A stretch of 64,000 nt of DNA, taken from JACPUW01 sp049115495. Lineage in GTDB: Bacteria > Bacteroidota > Bacteroidia > CAILMK01 > JACPUW01. A program made the position numbers and the translations under genes. This document shows positions 1-9,115 of the stretch, piece after piece. The DNA lies in assembly GCA_049115495.1 (NCBI GenBank), contig JAGDZV010000002.1, positions 496,001 through 560,000 of the forward strand. Reading direction: 5' to 3'. Positions within the stretch are counted from its first letter, which is position 1; each line of letters starts with the position of its first letter. The notes below the pieces were generated by a model that did no database searches, was not told the origin of the DNA, and saw nothing but the letters and a program-made list of their open reading frames with translations.

Positions 1-352
1 GGTGGTCGAAAGTTGCGCTTAATTGTAAAGAAGATGTTAGCCTTTCTCCAAGTTCATTTACAACCAACATATTATTAAGCTGTAGTTGTAACTCTTCTAA
101 CTTTTCTTTTTCATTGTCAGTTTCAGGGGTGTTCTTGATATTATGATCAAATAACGTGATCAGTTCTTCAATTTTACCAATAACTTCATTCTGGTCTTGA
201 TTAAGTAACTTTTCTGGTCGCTTACCGGTATTTTTCCAATCTTCAAGAAGGCCTAAAAACAAAACATCTTGTTTTTTAGATTGAAGATTGGCAAGAAAAT
301 ATCCTGAGCCAGTGCATACTACAGCGACTACAATAATGATTGAGATTACCAT
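1..352 (-). CDS. Truncated membrane-anchored sensor-like protein (N-terminal part only)
   Basis: The reading frame opens at an ATG at 352, just after an in-frame TAA, and runs off the left edge, so only about 117 residues are visible. Residues 2-20 are a hydrophobic segment (VISIIIVVAVV), so the protein is membrane anchored or exported. A charged, probably coiled stretch follows, ending in NELGERLTSSLQLSATFDH. That phrase resembles the helix that opens GAF-domain modules of Bacteroidota sensor kinases and PP2C-type phosphatases. The gene lies 153 bases downstream of the STAND-led operon on the same strand. The class of output domain cannot be judged because the C-terminal part is missing; the sensor reading is inference. 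Confidence 0.6.
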   Translation of the reverse strand, partial: MVISIIIVVAVVCTGSGYFLANLQSKKQDVLFLGLLEDWKNTGKRPEKLLNQDQNEVIGKIEELITLFDHNIKNTPETDNEKEKLEELQLQLNNMLVVNELGERLTSSLQLSATFDH

Positions 353-505
353 GATGAAATGCGGTTAAGTGGTTTGTTGCATAAGACTAAATTGAAGACT
401 TTTTCACCTAATCATAATTCCTAATTCAATTGCAATTGAAGATTCACGGCTAACTTGAGAATTGGTTCAATTAGCAAAAAGGAATACCAAAAATTGAACA
501 AGGAA

Positions 506-2242
506 TTATTTTACTATTAGCTTTTCGGTATGCATAAAGGTTTCATTGCTCACCGAAATAAAATAAACTCCTTTAGGATAACTCGATAAATCTATTTGTG
601 ATATGCCACCGGTAATTTGTTCAGAATGAAGTGTGCTTCCATTAATATCAATGAGTTCACAAGTTACTTTATGGTTGAAATTTTGAAGATTAATATTTAC
701 CATGTCTTCAATAGGGTTAGGGTAGATATCGAGATCAACATTTTCAGCTAACTTGATAGAAGAAGAAACTTTGTTTTGAAATGACAAGATAAAGAAATCT
801 GCCGTCAATGTTCCTGAGTTTAAAATTTCTGTATCATCAGTAATTTTAAGTAAAGGACTTGTTGTGCTGCCAACCAATATTATGTTGTTTTTATAATAGG
901 CAACTGACCCAACTACTTCACTTTCAGATGCACCAATATGGTGAACCCAATCAACGTCATTATCTGTGTTTATTTTCGTAAAAACAATATCGCTGCTACC
1001 AAAATCTCCTGCATTATTTTCAATTACTGTTTCACCAACAGTAATTGTTTCTTCTGAGAAATCTATGGCTATTGTTACCGATCCATCTTCTTGAACCATG
1101 AAAAACCTATTCGGAAATGCATATACTTCGGGAAAAATTTCCATTGCTTCAGGACCATTAATATGAAATGCACTTTGATATACTCCTTCTTCATTATAGC
1201 GCATTATCGTGTATCCAGTTTCGTATGTTACATCATTTAAAACCAAGGGGGCATTACTATATACTGATGTAATAAATCCACCTGCAGGATTAACTTTTAT
1301 ATCGTTTGCAGTTGCATCTTCATCAGAGTGTCTAACTAACCACTGAACGTCACCATCTGTATTGAATTTTGCATGCCAACCATTTGGATTTGCACCAATT
1401 TCAGGCTTTGGGTTAACCAAAAATTTAGAGCCAACAAAAAGAGTGTCGCCTGTCCATGTCCCCGTTGCGTATATATCGCCTGTTTTTGATACACTAATGG
1501 CCAAATCATTGTTTCTTTCGCGACTACCAAAAGTCTTTAGCCATTGGTCATTACCGTCAGAGTCAACTTTTAATAAAAAGTAATCATTAGCAAAACTTGT
1601 GCTTGACGAGTCTAATGCATAATAAGTAGAATCATTTGATTTTATGCTAGAGCTAAATGGGCCTCCTATGTAAACATTACCATCATCATCTAAATCAAGT
1701 GACTTGGCGAATAGAACTTTAGGGGAATTTATTTTGTGTATCCAAATAACAGAGCCTTTATTGCTCACTTTGGCGTAAAATGGATATGCACCGCCATAGT
1801 TGTTTGGAACTACAGAAAGTGTAGTATCGAAAAACTCTATTTGGTAGGGCATTACCGGCCCAGGAGCAGAGGTAAAAGTACCCGATATGAAAATGTCGCC
1901 AGCCTTGTCCATGGCAACTGACATATCTGTAAACAAAAGTGCTGTGCTTCCGAATGACTCAACAAATGAGACATTCCCAGAGCTATCTATTAAAGCAAGA
2001 AAGCTCTCATTTCCTACACTGCCTCTCAATTTAGCTTCAATACCACCAATATTTACGTCAGAACCATTAAATACTCCAGAAACTAAGGTCTGGCCATCTG
2101 GTCCTAGGGTAAGCGTTTTGAACCCTTCATGGCTTGAACCTTCACTTCGAACGTGCCAATTTAAATCCTTGAATGCTTGACCAGATGCAAGCAAGTTGCT
2201 AAATAATAATGAAATTACGACTACTACAATTTTTAAATGCAT
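506..2242 (-). CDS. T9SS-secreted beta-propeller-like surface protein
   Basis: Predicted secreted protein of 578 residues. I chose the ATG at 2242, which begins directly with a signal peptide (MHLKIVVVVISLLFSNLLASG); a TTG at 2269 would add nine residues in front. The body has repeated short blades of the type 'DxxGNVYIGG', 'TGDIYATGT' and 'DGSVTIAID', typical of SBBP/delta-60-like propellers. The last 75 residues form a type A T9SS sorting domain starting at DIYPNPIEDMVNI and ending in a Lys-rich strand. It is the last gene of the STAND operon, 10 bases after its neighbour. The likely location is the cell surface or medium; its ligand is unknown. Confidence 0.85.
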   Translation of the reverse strand: MHLKIVVVVISLLFSNLLASGQAFKDLNWHVRSEGSSHEGFKTLTLGPDGQTLVSGVFNGSDVNIGGIEAKLRGSVGNESFLALIDSSGNVSFVESFGSTALLFTDMSVAMDKAGDIFISGTFTSAPGPVMPYQIEFFDTTLSVVPNNYGGAYPFYAKVSNKGSVIWIHKINSPKVLFAKSLDLDDDGNVYIGGPFSSSIKSNDSTYYALDSSSTSFANDYFLLKVDSDGNDQWLKTFGSRERNNDLAISVSKTGDIYATGTWTGDTLFVGSKFLVNPKPEIGANPNGWHAKFNTDGDVQWLVRHSDEDATANDIKVNPAGGFITSVYSNAPLVLNDVTYETGYTIMRYNEEGVYQSAFHINGPEAMEIFPEVYAFPNRFFMVQEDGSVTIAIDFSEETITVGETVIENNAGDFGSSDIVFTKINTDNDVDWVHHIGASESEVVGSVAYYKNNIILVGSTTSPLLKITDDTEILNSGTLTADFFILSFQNKVSSSIKLAENVDLDIYPNPIEDMVNINLQNFNHKVTCELIDINGSTLHSEQITGGISQIDLSSYPKGVYFISVSNETFMHTEKLIVK

Positions 2243-2252
2243 GTTTTTAGGA

Positions 2253-3545
2253 TTATTGGATTTCTCCAAATTGATTAATGTTTATTACAATCGGTTTAAA
2301 AGATTCTGAGAATGAGAGATATGAGCCAAAAATTAAGAACATTCCATTTTGTTCTATTACATCGGCTCCAAGAAAAGAACTTGAAGTGTTTGGATGAATT
2401 ATCCAATCTGTTTGAAGTTGAGCGTTGAGTTTTACCAAAAGCAATTGGTATTTTGATGGAATGGTTTGGTCAGAGTTGATGTTGCAAGTGCCTAAAAGCA
2501 AGTAACCTCCATCTTGGGTGCGTTTTACTTTACTTATAAACCCATTTTTTGGGAACCCAGCGATTTTTATGGTTTTAGCATCAGTAATATCTTGTTTCAG
2601 GCTCCAAAGCGTTAATTCAGGACCTATAAAATATTGATCTAAGTATCTCAAAGTAAAGGGACTATTATTTAATTGATCCGTTTCACTTTTTTGACTTGTT
2701 ACAAATACTATGTCGTTATTTTCAGAACAAACGGCTTCTGAAAACGAAGCATTCTGCCTTCCATTTAAAAAAGGAGAAAATCGAATGGGTTCAAGGGTAG
2801 ATAGATTAATTGATAGGCAAAAACCAAAATAATTTGGCTCACCTGTTCTGGGGTACATTCTACCCAAAATAAACAGTTCTCCATTTCGATTTTCAACAAC
2901 CGAGTATTTCAATTTTCTGTTGCCAAGTATTTGACCGTCAGGTCTGTAAATTCTGCTGTTTACTTGTTGTAAACTACCATTGAATATGAATAGGTGTGGC
3001 GATGTTAATTCAGTAAAAGAAGGTAGATCAGTAACAACGGTAGCAATATTTCCATTGCTTAATTGAATACAATCAACCGATAGCGATGATGTTAGATCAG
3101 TTAAAGCGTGTGTCTTAAAACTCTTTTTAGTTTCACTCTTTACTCTACCAAGCGGATCAATAATAGCAAAATGGAGTTCTTCACTATTTAAAGAAGTATC
3201 TGAAGCAACAACAAAAAAATTTCCATTGCTTAATTCAATAACTTTCCAAATTGCCAAAAGTGATTTCGGAAGTTCTTTTTGCCATTTTACTTCCCCAGTG
3301 CTACTTAATTTTAGCATTATAGAAGGAATGGAACCATAATCCGATTGCTTTAATTTATCTTCATTCCCAACACAAAAGGCCACAAGGGTATCGTCTTTGG
3401 TGAAAATATTTCTCGCCAAATACTCATTCTCCAATTGCAAAACCTTTAGCAATCCATTACTCTCTGGTGTAATGTCAATTTCATCACAGCCAACAAAGCC
3501 CAAGACTAGAGCCAAAAACAATATGTTTTTAAATTTGATAATCAT
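2253..3545 (-). CDS. Propeller-like lipoprotein (STAND operon)
   Basis: A 430-residue lipoprotein with signal peptide and lipobox ending at Cys20 (LGFVGC), followed at once by acidic residues (CDEID). Acidic residues just after the Cys are reminiscent of the lipoprotein export signal for the cell surface in Bacteroidota, so surface exposure is possible but inferred. The body contains repeated motifs such as 'SNGNFFVVAS' and 'TQDGGYLLLGT' that mark WD40/SBBP-like propeller blades. Its ATG overlaps the stop of the preceding lipoprotein gene by 4 bases, indicating translational coupling. No catalytic motif was seen. It is probably a paralogue in fold of the next lipoprotein, with a binding or structural role. 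Confidence 0.8.
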   Translation of the reverse strand: MIIKFKNILFLALVLGFVGCDEIDITPESNGLLKVLQLENEYLARNIFTKDDTLVAFCVGNEDKLKQSDYGSIPSIMLKLSSTGEVKWQKELPKSLLAIWKVIELSNGNFFVVASDTSLNSEELHFAIIDPLGRVKSETKKSFKTHALTDLTSSLSVDCIQLSNGNIATVVTDLPSFTELTSPHLFIFNGSLQQVNSRIYRPDGQILGNRKLKYSVVENRNGELFILGRMYPRTGEPNYFGFCLSINLSTLEPIRFSPFLNGRQNASFSEAVCSENNDIVFVTSQKSETDQLNNSPFTLRYLDQYFIGPELTLWSLKQDITDAKTIKIAGFPKNGFISKVKRTQDGGYLLLGTCNINSDQTIPSKYQLLLVKLNAQLQTDWIIHPNTSSSFLGADVIEQNGMFLIFGSYLSFSESFKPIVININQFGEIQ

Positions 3546-4804
3546 GGTGTTTTGAGCTCAAAGAGTGCTAGCTTGAAGTTATTGTCAAAACTCAGTTGCT
3601 TACCCACTAAAAAGGTTTTATCGTCAGGCCGTGTTACGGCTACATTAAAGTAGTTTGACAACTCTTGATTTATGTCGCCCGTTTTTAGAACTTCACCTTC
3701 TTGGCTAATAATAAAATAACGAGAATTATGAGGTGATGTAAGGTTAGAACCATTCTCGTTATTTGCAACTACATTATTAAATGGAATACCTTCAGCTTCT
3801 CTTGTTACTCCAATTATATTACTCCTTGAATCTGTAGTTACACCTTTATTAATATATGGTACCGTACCTCCCGAAACATGAAGTGCGGGCAGCGGAATTG
3901 CAATTGTATTGAGAATATCACCTTTGCCGTTGATTCTGAAACATTTAAGAGTTGAATTTTCTGATCCGTTGAGTTTTGGGTTTACGAAGTATGAGTATGT
4001 ACCGTTATTATTATTTACCAGACCTTGTCCGCGGCCATTAATGGTTGCAACTGGTAATGGTCCTGAATTTGAGGAAATGGCGGTATACGTGGTTTCAATA
4101 ATTTTACCTTCAGCATCAAGTCTTTGTGCTATTAAACTCGTTGGCTTTTCAGTAGGGCTGTCAGAATCGAATAGACCTGTTACCAAATACTCTCCATTAG
4201 GCTTTTTTACTACATCAGATAATATATTATCTCCCTTAGACGAAAAGGCCGAAAAGTTTGAATAAACATTAGATCCGTTTTGATCAAACACAGCAGAATA
4301 ACCCCTATTTCCACTTCCACTTAATATTGAGCCAATAATGAGATAATTTCCATTTTCAATTATCATAGCCCGTTTCATGTTTAGGCCATAAACAGGGTGA
4401 CCTTCAAAAAAAGTAAAGTGAAAATCAATAATGTTACCTTGGGTATCAAACCTAAGAAGGCCATCAGCCCAAAATACGCTTATTGTATTGTTTCCATCAT
4501 ATAAAACTGATTGAAGCGCTCTTCTTTGAACGGGTTCGTTTATCTGTTCAAATGTTTTAATCCATACTTGATTAAGGTTTTCATCCAAGAGAATAAAATG
4601 GTATTGTTTTGCTTTGTCAATTATGGTGACAAGAAGCTGGTTGTCAATGCTAATTGCATCTATTACGTATTCAATATTTTCTACTTCAATTAGGTGTATG
4701 CCGGTTAGCTCTATTTCAGGTTTGAGCGGTTCCTTAACACATGCTACAAGCATAATAGCCATTATTAGCGCCCTAAAGGGAATTGTATATTGCGAATTCA
4801 TCAT
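3542..4804 (-). CDS. Propeller-like lipoprotein (STAND operon)
   Basis: A 420-residue lipoprotein whose signal peptide ends in a lipobox at Cys22 (IMLVAC), followed by VKEPLKPEIE. Blades of the form 'ENGNYLIIGSI', 'PNGEYLVTGLF' and 'DDKTFLVGKQ' suggest a beta-propeller. Two adjacent ATGs (4804 and 4801) sit in the sequence ATGATGA that also carries the stop of the preceding outer-membrane barrel gene, a classic overlap for coupled translation. It resembles the lipoprotein encoded directly downstream in size, signal peptide and blade motifs, so the two may be ancient duplicates. No enzyme motif is visible; I infer an envelope partner of the barrel. Confidence 0.8.
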   Translation of the reverse strand: MMNSQYTIPFRALIMAIMLVACVKEPLKPEIELTGIHLIEVENIEYVIDAISIDNQLLVTIIDKAKQYHFILLDENLNQVWIKTFEQINEPVQRRALQSVLYDGNNTISVFWADGLLRFDTQGNIIDFHFTFFEGHPVYGLNMKRAMIIENGNYLIIGSILSGSGNRGYSAVFDQNGSNVYSNFSAFSSKGDNILSDVVKKPNGEYLVTGLFDSDSPTEKPTSLIAQRLDAEGKIIETTYTAISSNSGPLPVATINGRGQGLVNNNNGTYSYFVNPKLNGSENSTLKCFRINGKGDILNTIAIPLPALHVSGGTVPYINKGVTTDSRSNIIGVTREAEGIPFNNVVANNENGSNLTSPHNSRYFIISQEGEVLKTGDINQELSNYFNVAVTRPDDKTFLVGKQLSFDNNFKLALFELKTP

Positions 4805-5826
4805 CTAAATAGTAAATTTTTATAGAATAATGAATAGCTTATCGCAGCGCCTATTTGAAAATTATCAAGTTTTACATCGTTGTCTAAGTAGTAATATCGA
4901 AATACTGCTGTAAGGTTATTATATCTGTTTTCTGGAATATTTATAAGCTGAGGTAAAACCATATAGCTTGCATAAACCTGCATTTTAACAGCCTTTTTTC
5001 TGTATGAAAATCCAGCCTTAAAAATTGGTGCAAACTGATGCTTGTTGCGTTCGGGCATTCTATCAATAAGGTCAATTATATTATCTCTAGATAGCTGAGC
5101 CAAAGAAGATCTAACGAAGCTATTTGCTAATCCAACTTCGGCAAAAGGTTGTAAATGCCTTTGAATGAAATAGTAACGAACACCTAAAGGAATTTCAAAG
5201 TAGCTCAGGCGCTCTTCATAATTTATGGTTCGTTCTTCAACATTTTCTATATAATGGGTATAGCTAGATTGCCTTAATTGAATGCCACCACTAACCCAAA
5301 GGCCTCTTAAAAGGCGCAACTCCAACTCTATGGCCGTTTGAAAACCATAGTTGCTTTCATAGTTTTCTAGATCGAGCTGTGCTGGATTTCCTACTATTGA
5401 ATAGGTATTTACTACAGAAAACCTGTTGAAATTTGTTCCGCCCGAAACGCGTAAATTTAAAATTGGGGTAGGACGATAGTTATCAAAAAGTTTAACATAC
5501 TCAAAAGGATCTCTAAGCTTATCAGGTTCATAATTTGGGCTTAGTTTCATTATACTAGCCGCACCACTATTTGCTCCTTCTAAATTATCTATGGCCAGGT
5601 AGTTAATTATTAAGATTTTATAAGCATTGAGTTTATCTCCTTTTTCAAGCTCACATGTTCTCAAAACTTGTTTTATAGTACCAATTGATTCGTCATACCA
5701 ACCTTCTTCATATTGCTGTGCGGCATCTTTCATTTTAACAATGCAAGGATCTGATTGGGCATGCACATTTGCATAAATACCAGCCGTTGTTAGCACCAAT
5801 AGCAATATGGTTTTATAGCGTATCAT
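4801..5826 (-). CDS. Outer-membrane beta-barrel protein with TPR-like N-terminal domain
   Basis: A 341-residue exported protein with a signal peptide (ILLLVLTTAGIYANVHAQ). Residues about 25-110 form a helical, TPR-like module (AAQQYEEGWYDESIGTIKQV, then a Bacteroidota-type 'LSPNYEPDKLRDPFEYVKLF'). From about residue 120 the chain alternates polar and hydrophobic residues with many aromatics (LELRLLRGLWVSGG, GVRYYFIQRHLQPFAEVGLA), as in outer-membrane barrels of the PorT/OmpW-like kind. It starts inside the 3' end of the STAND ATPase gene (4-base overlap) and overlaps the lipoprotein gene after it. It could link periplasmic and surface parts of this operon; that is inference. Confidence 0.8.
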   Translation of the reverse strand: MIRYKTILLLVLTTAGIYANVHAQSDPCIVKMKDAAQQYEEGWYDESIGTIKQVLRTCELEKGDKLNAYKILIINYLAIDNLEGANSGAASIMKLSPNYEPDKLRDPFEYVKLFDNYRPTPILNLRVSGGTNFNRFSVVNTYSIVGNPAQLDLENYESNYGFQTAIELELRLLRGLWVSGGIQLRQSSYTHYIENVEERTINYEERLSYFEIPLGVRYYFIQRHLQPFAEVGLANSFVRSSLAQLSRDNIIDLIDRMPERNKHQFAPIFKAGFSYRKKAVKMQVYASYMVLPQLINIPENRYNNLTAVFRYYYLDNDVKLDNFQIGAAISYSLFYKNLLFR

Positions 5827-8800
5827 TCTTGTGTGCTAATTTTAGTTGGGGTAAGTTGGCCGTAGGGAATATCTTTTCCCATATAGCTAGACCATTCTTT
5901 TTGGGTTAAGTCTCTTGAAACTAGTTCTTCCAATTCATTAATAATATCAACCGTTTTTGAAGGGAACCTATGTAAGGTTTTATCGCTGCAATAGGCGTAA
6001 ACATTTCCTAGCTCCGAATCAATGCCCAGGGCTCTAATCGGTTTTGTAAGTTTAAGTGTTATAGGCCGTTCTATTGCTGTAACCATTTCGAGGAACACTT
6101 CAGAGTCTTCGAGTTGTTCTAAAGTATTGGCATCGCCGGTAATGGATTGCAATGAATAAATTGCAATTTGTCTACTGGTAGTGCCAATTACAAGTATATC
6201 GTTAGCGGCATCAATTTCGAGATATGAAATAATACCAATTGCTGAGAGCTCTCTGTATTTATTTCCGAATTTGTTATAAACACCCACATTGCCATTAGAG
6301 TAGCCAATGAAAACGGTTTTGCCATCTTTAGTCTGATTTATTACTTCAGCCCTTACATTTTCAGCTTTAGCAAATTCTTTAAAAGAACCTGAAGAATAGT
6401 TTACCTTGTATGTATAACCGTTGTCGCAAGCAACAAAACAAAAACTCGAAGAATCGTTGCCCGATATACTTTTTATTCTTGCCGGCAATAGAATGTTGAA
6501 TCTCTTTTTTTCGCCCTCCCAATAAATCAAACTACCATCACGCCCTCCAGTAATAAGCTCGTCTTTTTTAGGTCTAAACAAAATGGCTCTCACTAATCCA
6601 TTATGGCCTCTGTGTTTGTCATTTTTAAAGGTGTCGTTTAGAGCTGTTGTTATTGCCACATTAGTTTCTAAGCCCATTGCAAGCCTATCTAAGTTGGGTG
6701 ATAAGAAAGCCGCATCTATTTTTTGAGAAGCTACTTTAGGAATGACTGTTCTTGTAAACTTCCAGCTATTGGTGCTCATAATATTATAATAGCCATCCGC
6801 ATCAAACATGCTAATCTTGTTTTTATTAATTCTCATAGCTAGGCCTTGAGATGCACTTGTTAATACCTTTGAAGTATACTCTGGGTCAATTGATTTTAGC
6901 GCTTTGCTTGCAGCCTGATAGTGAGCCGCATCATTTGTTTCGCCACCGTTTAGGTTTGATAAGAAATATGACTGAATTGCTAAAATTCCAGCTAATTCAG
7001 GTTCTGCTAACTCTGATTCATATGCTAATTTTTCACTTAAGGCTAATAATCTAAGCCGGGTAGCAGAAATCCTTAAAGAATCAGCCTTTTTCTTCGCTAT
7101 AAGCGCTTCAAGGCTTTTAATGTCAGCCTTATTTCTTTCATCTTTTGCAATTTCACGTTCTTTTACCGCCTCATCTCTCGATTGTTTCGCCAATTGCTTT
7201 TGATTCTCGGCAATGCCTTTTTGTTTTTCAGCTATTAGTCTTTGATTTTCAGCAATTGTGGCATTTTCTTCGGCTTTCTCTTTTGCTATAACTGCATTAT
7301 TTGAAGAAAGAATGGCGGCTTCTCTGGCCTCTTCGGCCAAGGCCTTTTGCTTTAATGATTCTTCAGTTCTTAACTCGGCTTCTATTGTTTTGTCATTGGC
7401 CAAATTCGTTTGAATTAGTCCCCAAATGGCCAAGAATGAAATAATAATAATGAATAATAGAACTGATAGCCTTATTAGGTTACGACGTTTTTTGGCTCTT
7501 TTTTTACTAGCATAATTAGAAGAAACGCTATCGTTAAGAAACTGTATGGCTATATTAAAATTGTTATTATACAATTTTGCCCAAGCTTCACTTGGCTTTT
7601 CCTTTTCGGACCACTCAATGGCCAATTGCAGCTCAGGGTCTCTCCAAAGCGCTACTGCTCCTTGTTGGTGCAGAATTGCAGCATAACATATTCGCTGATA
7701 CAACTCTGCCGACTCCATTTCTTCATCAACCCAAATACTGAGTCTATCCCAGCCTCTCATAAGGCTTTCATGAGAAATATCGAAGATGGTGTCGCTATTG
7801 GCCATTATATCAGCTTCAGGTAAAATAAAGCTGCGACTGTGAACCCTAAATGGGTGTAAACAATCAAGAACATCAGATTCGGTTGCCCCAGTAATGGCCG
7901 AAAGTTGGCTTAATGACAATGGTCTTCTAACACCCCTTGATTCGTCTTTTTTTAGGGTTAGGGCCTTAAATATTTTTTCAATAAGTATTTGTTGCTCAGC
8001 TGTCAATTCGTTGAATGCTTCATTTGCATGATTTGACAATGCCTGATTTAGACCACCTATGCTTTCAAAATGAAACAAATCAATTGGGTTTCCGCTTCTT
8101 TCATTTTTTAACCAAAAATCCCAAGAGCGCATCATGGCATGTTGAAGTATGGGTAGTTGGTCTGAGCCTTGGCCTATATTTTGAGTTATGTTTTGTATTA
8201 GTCTAGGAGATATTTTACCGGCCCCAATTTCAATAGGCCCAGTAATGGCTCGCTTTAATTGAGCTTGGTTCATTCTTGGTACCAAATAATGCCCATCATT
8301 GATCGCTTCTGGCAATCCATCAAATGCAACACAGTCGCCAAGAAAATCTGATCTAAGTGTTAATATTACATAGATAGGCACGTCTTTTTGACGAACCGTA
8401 TCAACCAAAAGCCTTACAAACTCATCATATGCTTTGCGCTTTTCACTTTGCTCATCTGCAAATCGAAAAACTTCTTCAAATTGATCAACTAAAATGAGTA
8501 ATCGCTCTCCTTCGCCTATTACAGGCCTCATGGCTTGCACAAGACCTAAAGAGTTGTTTTTAAGAGTTTCAAGAAGATTTTGAGCAAAATCTTTATCGCC
8601 ACCTTTATTTATAGTTGGTGCCTTTGAAAGTGCATTTACTAAATTTTGAAATGGAGAACTACCTGGATTGGTTGATACAACTGACCATTTGCTTTTAATG
8701 GTTTTACCTAGGCCTTTTGAAATTGATGGGAGCACACCAGCCTTTATTAAGGATGACTTTCCGGTGCCCGATGTACCTACTACAGCCACAAAATGTACCT

Positions 8801-8933
8801 GTTCTAATTTTTCAAGCACATCAATTATATGTTCTTCTCGTCCAAAAAATAAGTGACTTTCTGAATCTTTAAAAGCTCTTAGCCCCGGAAATGGGTTTGC
8901 GCCGTGTTGAGATATTGAAGAACCAGAAATCAT
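5823..8933 (-). CDS. Membrane-anchored nSTAND1-type ATPase with coiled coil and WD40-like C-terminus
   Basis: A 1036-residue STAND-class NTPase. The N-terminus has the nSTAND1 signature 'NPFPGLRAF...FFGRE' (13-32), Walker A GTSGTGKSS (53-61), Walker B LLILVDQFEE (145-154) and the winged-helix end motif 'FDISHESLMRGWDRL' (384-398). A basic stretch (KKRAKKRRN) precedes one transmembrane helix (about 488-507). A long heptad-rich coiled coil follows (about 510-640, with repeated AENQ/AEKQK motifs), then WD40-like repeats (about 690-1000). By the positive-inside rule the ATPase is cytoplasmic and the propeller periplasmic. It leads an overlapping operon with an outer-membrane barrel, two lipoproteins and a T9SS protein. 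STAND proteins are signal-gated switches; the trigger here is unknown. Confidence 0.85.
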   Translation of the reverse strand: MISGSSISQHGANPFPGLRAFKDSESHLFFGREEHIIDVLEKLEQVHFVAVVGTSGTGKSSLIKAGVLPSISKGLGKTIKSKWSVVSTNPGSSPFQNLVNALSKAPTINKGGDKDFAQNLLETLKNNSLGLVQAMRPVIGEGERLLILVDQFEEVFRFADEQSEKRKAYDEFVRLLVDTVRQKDVPIYVILTLRSDFLGDCVAFDGLPEAINDGHYLVPRMNQAQLKRAITGPIEIGAGKISPRLIQNITQNIGQGSDQLPILQHAMMRSWDFWLKNERSGNPIDLFHFESIGGLNQALSNHANEAFNELTAEQQILIEKIFKALTLKKDESRGVRRPLSLSQLSAITGATESDVLDCLHPFRVHSRSFILPEADIMANSDTIFDISHESLMRGWDRLSIWVDEEMESAELYQRICYAAILHQQGAVALWRDPELQLAIEWSEKEKPSEAWAKLYNNNFNIAIQFLNDSVSSNYASKKRAKKRRNLIRLSVLLFIIIISFLAIWGLIQTNLANDKTIEAELRTEESLKQKALAEEAREAAILSSNNAVIAKEKAEENATIAENQRLIAEKQKGIAENQKQLAKQSRDEAVKEREIAKDERNKADIKSLEALIAKKKADSLRISATRLRLLALSEKLAYESELAEPELAGILAIQSYFLSNLNGGETNDAAHYQAASKALKSIDPEYTSKVLTSASQGLAMRINKNKISMFDADGYYNIMSTNSWKFTRTVIPKVASQKIDAAFLSPNLDRLAMGLETNVAITTALNDTFKNDKHRGHNGLVRAILFRPKKDELITGGRDGSLIYWEGEKKRFNILLPARIKSISGNDSSSFCFVACDNGYTYKVNYSSGSFKEFAKAENVRAEVINQTKDGKTVFIGYSNGNVGVYNKFGNKYRELSAIGIISYLEIDAANDILVIGTTSRQIAIYSLQSITGDANTLEQLEDSEVFLEMVTAIERPITLKLTKPIRALGIDSELGNVYAYCSDKTLHRFPSKTVDIINELEELVSRDLTQKEWSSYMGKDIPYGQLTPTKISTQE

Positions 8934-9115
8934 TAATTAATGCCGATGTTGCCTTTTTGGTTGATGTAAAAGTATGCAACTATGTGTGGGTAGGGTAAGT
9001 TAGCCGCTTGCTGCTTAATAAGTGGCAAAGGCAGTTTAATAAATGGACAAACTCAAGTGTTCATTTATTTAGTAAAACGAAAAGAAGTAATTATTTAAGT
9101 AGTAGATGTCCTTTT

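Noticed and set aside
5823..8933. STAND ATPase as an anti-phage defence system
   Set aside because: No effector domain such as a nuclease, protease or NADase is fused, no other defence genes lie nearby, and the envelope gene partners suggest another role.
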